The notes beneath the pieces were generated by a model. That model had not been told where the DNA came from and did no database searches. It saw only the letters and a program-made list of their open reading frames with translations. 64,000 nucleotides of DNA from Symbiodinium microadriaticum (lineage: Eukaryota > Sar > Dinophyceae > Suessiales > Symbiodiniaceae): positions 239,067-303,066 of the forward strand of contig LSRX01000797.1 of the NCBI GenBank assembly GCA_001939145.1, in the 5' to 3' direction. This document shows positions 12,275 through 24,000 of the stretch, piece by piece (within the stretch, counting starts at the first letter, position 1; every line of letters starts with the position of its first letter). The position numbers were made by a program, and so were the translations under genes.

Positions 12275-14697
12275 GCACAAGATTTGCTCATGCCACATGC
12301 CGCAGGTGGAGGTCCTGGTGTGGTGGCCACAACACCACAGCTCAGTTGGAGCCCTTCTTGCTGTGTCCACTTCGACTGGCTGTGTCCACTGATCTCGCGT
12401 GTCATGACATGAGGCATTCCGGAAAGTTACTTGCTAGCCAGTCTTACAGTCTTAGTCAGGGCGTTCCACTCATAGAATACCTCCCCAGGCCTTGGTGTTT
12501 CGCCGCCCTGCAGACACCCACGGACAATCAGCAGGAGCATTACCGCCGCTCGGTCAAAGGATCCCACTCCCAATGACTCCCGGGATCATGGGTTTCAAAG
12601 AGCACGTCCTCCAGGACTGCGCCCAGGGTTCAAAAGTGGACTCACTCCTTGTCATGGCCACACCTACCATGAAGTCGCATCATGCTCACATCAGCATCAG
12701 GGCGACAGTCAACAGCAAGAATCATCACTAGCACTTGAGGTGTACTCAAGCTCAGTGTTCAAAAGGACCTCCTTCTTTGTGTGACGTTCGTCTTCGGAAG
12801 GTCCTGAGAAGTCGTTGAGGCCCATTCTGCCACTATGCGAATTCGGATCCTTCCTCGGCTTTCTGTACTAAGGCCACTGAGCAGGAGACTCATATCTTTG
12901 TTCTGCTGAGAGCATTGGCTCTCTTCAGCTGTTCATGTGAAGCTGAAGCTGAAGTGAAACTTTCGTTGGGAAGTGTGGTATAAGAATCCAACAGGCAGAA
13001 GATGCACCGAAATCCAAACATTCGGCAACATCGTTTCTTTCCGCTGTTTGTTGCATTCGGTGTTTATGTTTCCTCCGAAGTCACCAGTCACTAGGCTCAC
13101 CTTGCCTGGCAAGTACTTTGCGCTGTGGCGGCAGAGTGCACTGCAGTAGCAGAGAGCAGCTGAGGAAATCGGTACGAGTTGGAGGCTGTGTATTCGAGCC
13201 TTTGTCTTGTAGCTTACACAACAGCATCCAGCCATGAAGCTCTTGCCTGTTTGCTGTGAAGGCTGCAGCATGAGTCAGAATTGTCAAGCTTTTCTTGGAC
13301 TCGGAGCTGAATTATGGTCGGTTCAGCTTACACCTGGCTTGAGAATTATCGAGCCTTCCGGGATGTGGTTGCTTGGCTTTTTAGCCTGCATGCGTTGGGA
13401 CTCGGGAGGCGGCGCTGCTGAACTTTCTGCACGTGCACATCTCGGGCAGCTTCTACTACCGACTCTACTGGGTAGGCGGGGACAAGAGGGAATCCTCGAT
13501 GTAATCGGTAAAGTTACATCAAACGCAAGGAGGCAAAGTATGTGACTACCGGGGCGCCTCGGGAGTTAGAGGAATGCTGCGCTACTAAGAGTGGGGTTCC
13601 AACCCATCCTGCAGGGCCTCATCGCGGATGCGTGGCTAAGTATCGGATTCCAGCATTGTGGCATTGCGATATTGCTACCACCCATGCCAGGGGCGACCTC
13701 CAGAAGGTGGGTGGACGCTGCTTATCTCGGACAGTTCCCACCTCAGCACAAATCAGCCTGCGCGGAACCGACGGAACCCCTAGATGTTCTGTTTAGAACT
13801 GTTGCTCTATGGTGCTCCACCCCACATTGTTTCAGCAGATGGCATTTAGTTCCAAGAGCCACATGGTACATAGTGCCACCGTCACCGTCATGAGTGATGT
13901 TTCATTCTCATCGCGATTGATGGACAGTTCAAAGCTCAGTGTGGGTGGCGACTGCGAATACAAGTAGTACCCTTCTCAGGCTGTCCCCGCTGAACCAAGA
14001 GCGCTTCTTGGGGCAGGCAGGGCATGGGGAGCTGGATCTCGAACTCCGGAGAATCGGAGAAGGTCTGTGCTTCTGAAACCTGCGGAAGCTCTACTAGCCG
14101 GAGCTTGCAAGAAACTTGTCCAGAGGCGCCTATCAAAAGAGGTCCCGCACGCGCGAGGGGGGCCGTGCCCCGGAATTGCTGTAGGCCCCCCTTTCATGTC
14201 TTGCCCGGGTGAGCGCCAGGATCTGTGGGTGAATCCCGACAGCCTCAGCGCAGCTTGGTGTTGTTAAGCCTCAGCTTGCAATGCTCCCAGAAATGCCGTG
14301 GATGTGTCTTCCATCAACAGCAAAGCCCGGATGTCGAAAACTCCAGCATGTGGACGATTCTGTTGACCCGATGCAGATCAGAAGCAAAGAAGCCTCGTTG
14401 AGCTAAAGTCTATCGGCTGCATCGTAGAGCATGACTTCAGTGTCGCCTCTTGGGTGCCGAGTCGCTGAGTTGAAACCCTGACTCCTGCTACATTGTAAAA
14501 TCCTCATACAGCAATAAGGAACATCAATCAAGCTGCCAGTCTTCGTTTCACTAGCCTAAGAACCATTGCAATTGAGGGGTGCTAGGCTTCGACATCTTGC
14601 CCATATAACTAGTCCGCGGCGATGGCGGGATTGTACTGGCCATGACAAATACTATATGGGTGCAATGATTCACTGCAGTTGTGTTTGTATAATATTC

Positions 14698-14830
14698 ATA
14701 CATGCATGCATGCATGCATGCATGCATGCATGCATACATGTATACATACACACATACATATGTATATGTATATATATATATAGATGTAGATATGTGTGTG
14801 TGTGTGTATGTATATTATACCTACATACAT
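14698..14830. repeat. (TGCA)n, (TACA)n, (TA)n, (TG)n compound microsatellite
   Basis: Starts with a self-complementary ATGC run (about 14700-14735), then CATA, TATA and TGTG units. The ATGC portion can fold on itself. Confidence 0.9.
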
Positions 14831-17658
14831 ATTCAGGGCCGATTTTTGGCACCGGCAGTGGCCAGCATAAAGCAGAGACAATAGGATGCAGATCAGTGGA
14901 ATCGAGAACAAGCTCGTCTCAGCAAGCATCTATTCCCAGGTGGTTTGGGATGGCGTCTATGCACGAAACGACTTCATGCAGGGAAACGCCGCACCTGCTC
15001 GTTTACTTCCTTGCACCGGGCGGTAAGGAGTTCCCTGCAGCTTCTTTTGCCGGAGGGTATAGTTCTGTGCATTTCCGGCCGACATGACATGGATATGATC
15101 GGAACCGCGAATTTAAACGTGAAAAGTCGACAGATGCCTTCTCTGGCACTGTATTTCTTGTTCGCATAAGCATTGCGTGGACATCAACCTGCTGCGCTTC
15201 CTCTGCGTGCCTTCGCGCCTGCTGGACAGGCAGTTCAGTCCCTGCCAAGTGTTACGAAAGATCGGTCGGGGAGCTTGGACACAGATGCATTCTTGAAAGT
15301 AGTGGTAAAGCCGTTGCAGGCAAGATGCTCTTTGTGCGAATTTACGGTCCGGTGTATCATGGAGAGCTTGCTAGATGACACTTGATGCTGCGTGGACGCA
15401 CCCAAAAAGCATCTGCGTTGTGCTTATCTATCATATTGGCTCAGCTATTGTGACATGTGCGGCCAGATCCCATGCCTGCAAGCAAAACTCCGCCTTCTTG
15501 CATTTTCACAGACAACACATATCAACACTTGCCTGCTCCCAAGACACGTGATAGGCTTCCCGCTAAGTCGGTGTTAGTATCGATTCCCGAGCAATCGAAC
15601 TCCCCAAGTTGAGCCTAAGAAGCTGAAGCGGACACACCAACCCTAAACCCAGATGAGGCCATATGCTTCGGGTCAAGGTCATATACACGTTTCTAAATGG
15701 CTTTGACCACAGAGGCTTAATATTCTTTGCTATGCTCCCGAGGTTGATCAACGTTTGGCAGGAGCAGTGCCGCTCCGCAGTGGGTATCGTTGTGCAGCCA
15801 GCAGCTGCCTCAGTCCTGATAGCACCAAGACAGCGAATAGCTACAGGTTAGGTTGTGCACAGGTGTCTGGCGCTAAATCGGATTCGGCTGATGGGCCTTC
15901 CGGGTATTCCAAGACTGTAGCTGTTCGTGTGTATACGGAAGTCGCCAGTGAAAGGCCTGCAGAGCCTGCACTACATCTCCCGGCGGTTTCAGTCACGAGA
16001 AACTGCGTATTGTTAGAACATACAGGCATGCAGAACATACATGCATACCCAGACGAGAAAGGGCGAGACAGAGAGAGAGGGACAGAGAGCAACAACTTCG
16101 CTAACCTCCAAACCCCCGCACAAGCAAGTAAGCAAGCAAGACCAATGATGTATTAACAGAATCGTTCTTCCGCTTGTGTGCTCATTTATGTTCACATGTG
16201 TTCGTATGTGTCACATACACCTTCCTTTTAGTGAATCTGTTCACGACCTGCTTCCACACATGCCCGAGCCATGATGACCCAGCGGCTCAGCGAAGCATGC
16301 CGAAGCTAACGAGGAGTTGAGAGCGACCACGGCCACCGGATGTTCCGTGGACGTGGAGCTCCGCTGTTCCGAGGCATCGACTGTGTTCTTGGTGCTGTGT
16401 TCACTTCAAGCTGGTGTGTCTCTGTCTCTGTGTGTGTGTGTGTGTCGGTGTGTCTGTGTCTGGGCTGCTTAGTCGTGTTTGGACAAAACTACGAGTCCTT
16501 GCCAAAGGTCCTTAAAGATACACCCTGTGTCCTTGTTTTTTTTGAGATTCGAATTCTTTCACGTTCCGCAGTTGTCCTAGTTTGCAGCTTCGCCCTCTTT
16601 CCAGAAGTTGTACCACACTCGTGTACAGTGTACAGCTTGTATTTAAAAACTCCGAAGCAATCCGCAAGTAATGCTTCTGTCGGAAGATGTGCAGGTTGGC
16701 TCGGTCTTCCTCGATGTAAGTCGAACTGCAGAGCTGCGTGTTACTGGTGTTGTCCCGAGGGCTTGCAGAGAGAGCAGCAACATTCCCGAAGTCCTTGAAA
16801 ACCCACCCTCACCCGACCTGCTAAGAACGAAGCACTGACGTTGTCAGACCTGCGCTAGCATCTGATCAGGTGCAGTACGTCACCCCCCTGTCCTTCACTT
16901 CAAAGGAGCCTGCTGTTAAGTGCGCAAGCCGGGCATCGGATGTCCTGAAATCTTGGGATACACAGGTGACTGTCCAGAGATCTACCTATGTGCACTAACA
17001 TAGAATATGTACATGCCACATGCATATTTCCAGGTGCATGTGCAACCACATCCATTTAGCTGGTTGGTTCTACTTCTTTATGTGTATGTGCATAGATGTA
17101 TGTAAGAATGTATGTATGCATATGCATGCATGTATGTAAGCCTCTACGCACACTCTGTGATCGGAGCAAGCTCATGTCGCCTCTTCGTGTGAAGATGGGA
17201 CACTCTACTCCACACCACTGGCGCTTTTTGCCTGTGATCAGTTTGCTGCAACCGTGACGACTGTTGTGATGCTTCCCACCACACCCTAAACCTAAACCTT
17301 AAACCTGACAGAAGCTGGTCTTGCAGGAAAGTGAATCCTTTTCCTTTCTCTTTGCCTTTGACCAGAGAGGTTACACGCAGACCGAGGCCAGACAACTGCT
17401 TAAATAAGGTCTGGTAGGGTCGTTGATGGTTGGGTTTGCATTTTGGGCCGAGGTTTCGGCTTACAGGTTTGCAGAATGTGAGTTTGTGAGAGTTGGCTAC
17501 AAGCTTCCAGTTCTGGCGCACTCTGAGGCACCAGTTCTACTTACCCAGTGTAGTCTTGGAAGTCGTCTACAGATATCTGCACCTTTTTAAGTAGCTGAGA
17601 AGGGCAGCCTCATCACTTAGGCCGGGCCGTCCAGGATCGACCACCAGGATAGGCCATA

Positions 17659-17760
17659 CGGTTGATGATATAAATCCTGCATTACCCCATAGTAAGGAAT
17701 ATACCACAATTCCCATAGTTTAGAGTCCTTAAGGTAATGCAGGATTTACATCATCAACAG
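17659..17760. mobile_element. TA-flanked MITE with near-perfect TIRs
   Basis: The left arm 17661-17686 and right arm 17733-17758 are reverse complements over 26 bases with one mismatch (left starts GTTGATGATATAAATCC). TA dinucleotides at 17657-17658 and 17761-17762 flank the unit. The loop is about 46 bases. The size and TA flanks match the other MITEs in the window, but the TIR sequence differs. It lies about 210 bases upstream of the first recognised cyclase exon. Confidence 0.75.
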
Positions 17761-17972
17761 TAGGGGTCGGAAGACGTAGTGATAGTGTCCCCTCGTTGTG
17801 CTCTTCTGCAACTACCTGTGCCATGATGTCCTCCCAGTACCCTGTTCGAATTTGTTCAGGCACTTCGCTGATCGTACGTCCCTCCTTTATGCAACTCGCA
17901 CGAAGATTCTGCACACGAATTTGGGTTCCTGCACGACGGCTGGCAGCGATTTGCATCCATGACTCTGTCCAG

Positions 17973-18053
17973 GCCGGACTCAGTATCCTGCAGACCCTCT
18001 TCATCTGCTTCGCTGTTGGCGTCGGGGCGATGACCTTCTCCACGGACCTTGGG
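17973..18053 (+). CDS. Cyclase exon: transmembrane segment
   Basis: After CCAG|GCC, 27 codons in phase 0 encode a single hydrophobic span (GLSILQTLFICFAVGVGAM) followed by TFSTDLG. It ends at a canonical donor GTAAGTAAGG at 18054. The span followed by F-S-x-D matches the membrane segment preceding the RPIERM-like helix in alveolate cyclases. It places the catalytic domain on one side of a membrane, probably cytosolic. The upstream extracellular or N-terminal exons were not recognised. Confidence 0.75.
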
Positions 18054-21000
18054 GTAAGTAAGGTAAGCAAGGATAACAAAAAATCTTCCAGCCTTGGCCC
18101 TTCTACAGGTCCTCCCCGAAGGGCGCCCATACTTCGAGCCAGATGCAAACACGATGCAGGTTACCCATGGTCATGACGGGGGGCCTGCAGGTTTTAGTTC
18201 CTCTGTGCTTAGCATCCAAAGCTGAAGCAGATGTTCACACACCCTTGTGCAAGAACATGCCAACATCGCATGACCCTGAGAGGACGCAAATGAGTTGCTT
18301 CTGAATCCCATCGCGCTGCCCTCAGCCGATCGTGTAGAAATTAAATCTTCGTCGACTGGAAAGTCACCCACAGATGGCAGGTCTGTATGTTGGAGTATTG
18401 AAGCGGCCAGAGGAAAACGTCATGAGTTTGGGTGAATTTTAACAGATACACAGTGATACACAGTCAGATTTAGGCGATCATAGAGGAATCACTCACAGAA
18501 GCAAGGGCCTCCGAGCCCTCTTGAAGCGGCTTAGGGTTTAGGGTTGGAGTCGTGACCTTGGCATGGACATTGATGATGAAGAATCGAAGGAACAAGAGTC
18601 ACGAGTACCCTGCAGCTCGAGCCCCAGGCAGCATACAATCTCCTAACCCGCCCGTAGTTGCACAGCAATGAAGTCTAGAGAACGATGAAGCATGCGTAAT
18701 CGTGGGTCATGTCGGCACCTTATGACATGCTCTGCCGAGGAGCGCATGATTGAAAAGATGGAGACCATTAAAGACAATCCCCTCGAGGTGTGAATTCAAG
18801 CTTCCGGGAAGGTGGTGTTTATTTAACACAGTCAGTGGTGGGGACCACCGAGTTCGGGATGCTCATGAGGATCTCCGAGTCATTCATGTGCGAACTCTGC
18901 ATACCAGTCTTGCCAGTAGCAGGTTTCGCACGCCAGGGTAGTAAGTTGCAGGGATTGGTTTTCCGAGAGGTCTAAAGACTGTAAATGACCGGGCGATTCC
19001 CGTCAAATCTTGCGGGCCTACTTCGCCAGTACTTCACCAGGGCCAGAAAAACTGTGTGCCTTGATGCTGACTGCAAGGCATATGAAAGGAGGTTCCATAG
19101 TCGTTTCTTTTGAAGCCTTCGTTTCGATTCTCCTTGTAACACGTAAGCCCTGTACATTTTTAAGACTACATAAGAGACAGGGGCAGATTGAGGTGGCTTT
19201 GTCAGCTGGCGCTGGTCCTGGTATTGGCAGTTTCACTGCGCGGGTTTGTACAAGCAGGTTTGCATGTTGGAACATGTGGTTCATAAGTTGGAGAGAGAGA
19301 TGAACGTCCCCGGGGCCTTTTTGAAGCTCTCCTGGCGGACTCTTTGGCCCATGGTGGTACTCCTCCCGACATGCTATTCATGGATATGTTCAGGTGTGTT
19401 TCGACAGTCGGACATTAGTTCGAGGTGAACATGTCCGCCTTTTCGAAAGAGACGTCTTCTGGAGCATCTTGTCGCCTTGTCCCAATGTCGCCCTACTTCG
19501 CAACTGTCGCTGCGATCACAACTGAACGTGCTCCCTGCTTCCACGAGCACCTGCAGACTACCAGTAGAACAGATCAGAGCACAAAGAGTAATTGTAAAGC
19601 AAACAGAACACCCATATAACTCAGCGTCCCAGACTGAGCCCTGCGAAACCCACCTTTGCCGCAACCTTTACACTTTAACGTAGAATGTAGACCCTACGTA
19701 TAGTACTCCTCGACACGACAGCCGGGTGCCAGACCCACCCTGATGAGTTCCAGAACGGTTTCAGGGTGTGGGGGGGGCTTCTTGTGATGGTCTTGTTCGG
19801 GTCTTAGGGGTTCTCATGCGGCTCTCTGAAGATTGAGGATCGTTACATGGGCTTCGATCGCACGAAGAACCGGACCCTAACCCAAGCCCCTCTATGTCCA
19901 CAAATCCTGAGACAACTCTACACCTTAAGTCCTAAACCTCTTCGAGCCATGTAGACACTTTGACGACAAAATAAAATCCTAAGCCCTCCTGCAAAGCGGA
20001 AAGAGCCAGGCGATGCGACTTGGGGACATGGAGTTCCGCAGGGAGGAAGTGGACGAGGCAGCTGTCGTTCAGCCTCTTTTCAGCTTTCGCTTCTGTCTGG
20101 GGTGGTTTATAAGGTTCAGGGTTTTGGCTTGAGGGTTTATGGTTTTAGGGTTGTGCATTTTGCGCGCATTGCAAGTTGAATTTTCGTGTAAGTTCCGTGG
20201 CGCAGTAAACGGCGATGTTTCCGAGGTGATGTGACGCCACAGAAAGAAGGTGGAAATCTTCGGGGCCTGCATGATCAGAATGGTATTCCCTTGGGGCCCA
20301 CTAGTAAGGCCCTAGTAGAAGTTGAATATACGACCACCGTACTACGAGTATAGCAGGTCATGATTTTTGAACTAGACTGTTGTGCCCAAACCCGAGATAA
20401 GATGTTGCATCTGCCAGGCTCACTTCCGGCAGAAGCTGGAAAAAATGAGCCGACCTTGGCAGGCCCAGATCATCCGCGAGCGAAGTTTGGAATTGAGGAT
20501 CCCCATCATGCAATTTTGGCTTCAGGTTGGGAATGTGCAGTTTGCAGGCTTGAATATTCCACATGTACCCCTTGAAGACACACTACGGTTGTTGTAGAAA
20601 TCTGCTTATCTGACACGCACAGTTGTGATTTGTTTCTATCGCATATATGTACTATGCTTTAGTGTGCTCTTGCATCTATCGTCTCATAGCCCATGGGTGT
20701 ATCTATATCCTTCTGTCTTCCTACCTAGCCATTTGTCCATCTATCTGTTGATCTGTCTGACATTATTATCTATCTGACCTAGCTACCTGCCCATCTATCT
20801 GTCTGTCCATCTGTCTATCTATCTATCTATCTATCTATCTATCGATGGATCGATCTGACTGTCTATCTATCTACTCTATTTGAAGAGTTGTCCCGCCAGC
20901 TCCTCTACCAATACCGCCGGGCGAAGAAGCACAAGGACTGAAGCGCGCGAGATCCAGTGTTGACGACCTTGCTGGTCGCAAATCCTAAGTTCAAAAGAAG

Positions 21001-24000
21001 CCATGTTCCGAAAGCCCTTACTCCCCGAATCCCCTGCAGCAGTAGTCATCCTCTTGCTTGCGGAGCTGCTTTCTATCTCCTGGCTAACAGGAGCCCATGG
21101 AGACAGTCATGCTAGAAAAGACGATCATCAAGTAGCCACCTCAGCCATTCCGGGACTTGAGGCTGTTGAGCTTCAACGGAGGCGGAGCTGCTAAAACTAA
21201 ACTACCCATAGGCCCCCAAGCAGTTCCTTTTTTTGGTTTATATTTAGAATCCTATAAGGTAATCCCAAAAAGGAACTACTTAGGCGCCTATGGGTAAGAG
21301 TATGAGAGCAACGAAGCCGTTCAAGACTTAGCAGGTTCCTTGGGATCAAGATGGGACCCTGCGTTCGAAAGCCCTACTAACTAGCTTGACGCAAGACGGA
21401 TAAGATCGAATTACCCAACAAAAAGGATGCCACCTTGTCAACAAAACCTTGCAAATTGGAATTCCCAGAAGCCTGCCAACACCGATCCGTATCAACTGGA
21501 GTTCTCCAATAGCTTGACACGACAAGACCCTTCATGTCCCCGTGGCAGCCGTGATTCGGCACGCTTAACATGTTTTTGACTCTATTCTGTTGCTTCTGAC
21601 ATTCCATGTGTTGATACTATCCTGCAGCTGCTGCGGCGAGTTCTGTAGTGCTTATTGGCTGTGCTGATACAGTAAAGGTTGGCCGAATTGTCGTCGGCGT
21701 TGATGTCGCCTCTGTATCGTTGTTATAACTGTTACGTTACAACATATTCATTGCGACACCCCAAACCCTAAACCCCAAACCCTAAGCCCTAAAGCCCGAA
21801 ACCCCTTAGGGCCTAAACCCTAAACTAAGCACAGCTCACCCAGCCCAGGCTTGGTGGACTGTTGGCTTTGGGCTTTGGCGAAGCTGGGGCAGAGGTTATT
21901 GGCCAGAACATGAAGGCACGCTGGCAAGCACAGGGAAAACTGGCTTCGGCGGTTGATACTGGTACTTTGCATCCATACCGATGACGGCTCACTATAGCAT
22001 ACCATGTGCGAGGGCGCCAGCGGGCGGGCAGACATGCCTAAATTAGTTTGGCCGATCCATGCTTTCAAAAGCGCAGTGGCTCGGCTGATGCAGGATCACT
22101 GCAGCTTCCTTGCAAGTAACATGCAGCAGAATGCTGGAGCGGCAGTGCAGACACTAACCAGCACGATGCGTAATGCGAGAATCGACACGGCAGTTGGTGC
22201 TAGCCATGTGAGCATAACCGCATAACCACAGGGCTGTGGATCTTTGATCAGTAAGTGGCTGAACGGTGTTTGCTAAATTGGACTTTGCATAATTCATGTA
22301 TTTCTTTCTCCGCAACCGACACGGCAAACAAATCCCCCAAATTCCTGCCTCAGATCTACCTACCCCTCCCACTTCGACCAGAACATGCACCTTTACAGCT
22401 TTACAGCTTTAGGTCCTTAGGTCCTTCAGCTCTGAACAGACCCTGGAGCTCTGAAACCTGGAACCCCAGGTGAGTGCCACGGCCGGGGTCAACGCCATGG
22501 TCCCTGGCTCCAAGGCACGAAGTCTCGTTGAAGCTTGCGAATGCCCTTTAAGGGAACCCTTCCGCAGAAGAAGGGCAGTATAACATCAAAGCCTGGTTGT
22601 TAACCAATACTGGTTCTTAAGTTCTATAATTCTGCTTTAAGTCTCCATATGCCCCAAAGCCCTATTCCAATGATTTAGGCCCCTACATTCAGTTCCCAGC
22701 CTTCATTTACACCTGGAAGGTGGTCTAAGCCCAAACTTGCCCGTCCCCAACCTCTTCCCTCAAGGATTGCAACAGACGGAGCACATGCCCCGAAAGGATC
22801 AAGCTTGCTATGGGACGTGGATAATATCCAGACTGCGACATCAAACCCTTTCGTCCAGAAGTTCACGTTGAAGATGGATGAATGCAAACGTGTCTTCAGA
22901 TGGCGGGTTGTTTTCAGCAGCATTGTTCTGGAGTAAAGTCATGGCAACTTACAGGTCACGCTTTTGAGAACCCCTGCCTGAGGTCGAAGCCATCATCGGC
23001 TTTTGCAACATTCGGAACTTCATGGCAGCGACCGAGGCCGCGGCTTATTGCTTGGAAGCTTCCAGGCAGTGGAAACATGCCATTGACCTATGGGGGTGCA
23101 CGCGTTGGAGGGTCTTTCTGATGTTCATTCTTGCGTTTCTGCGCATTCAGGTCGGAGGGTAACAGCTTGATTCTGCTTAAACTTACATGCATCAGAGGAA
23201 AAGTATCCGTGCCTATCTCGAAGCTATCTTCCGTGTGTCTCGGAGATGCCTTGTCCATGATGTTCTACTGTTATGGTTCCGCAAGTCGCACCGTATTATC
23301 TCCACGCCATGGTTGTGCAACTCATGTACTGACTCCTGTCCGACATGGCCCAGAAGCTTGAAACTCGGGATGGCTTCGGCTTTGCGGTGGCAGCCAGTCG
23401 TCTCATCTTCTGCTATGTTCTCGCCGTGGGACGGTGTCACATATATGCCAGTTTAGGTATGTATGTTGCACGCACGCACGCACGTACGCACTCATGCATG
23501 CATGCATGGAGGTATGTAGGCTTGATTGTATGTAGGTACTCATGTAAGCATGTGTGCATGCATGAAAGTACCCATGAGCACGACAAACAAGCAATCAAGC
23601 AAGCGCGCAAACAGACAGACAATCAAGCAGATAACCCGGCAAACAAGCAAAGATACAACAGACAAGCAACCTAAACCGGCCGATAGATACAGAGATAGAG
23701 ACAGGATGTAAATAGAAAGCTAGATAGATAGCTAGGTATATAGGATTATATAGGTAGACAGATAGACAGACAAGCCTTCTGGTTACACATGTATACTGCG
23801 GCAGAATCCAGACGCAGCAAGTGGTCCACAAGTGTTCCATCCTGATCGGCTCAGTTGCGCCATGACCAGGTTCTGAAAGAGAAGGTGATGCTCTTCGCCG
23901 CATCCCAAGAGCTCCTTTTTTGGTCGGTGCACGACGCTCCGTTGCAAGCTTTGTTGTCTCCGCTGGTCTTGGCGGCTGTAGTATAACAAGCCAGACGAGG

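Larger units (their letters stand above)
9675..17656. other. Intergenic or 5' gene region, no assignable exon
   Basis: Contains microsatellites and many short open frames. One frame at 11390-11465 reads MTTRRVIVLVLAGHLAHAAM, which looks like a signal peptide, but no exon structure could be supported. N-terminal exons of the downstream cyclase may also lie here unrecognised. Confidence 0.5.

Noticed and set aside
13021-13100. Minus-strand VSLVTGDFGGN as an endonuclease GDFN motif
   Set aside because: Only one motif is present, with no Glu or His motif nearby, so a second LINE endonuclease is not supported.
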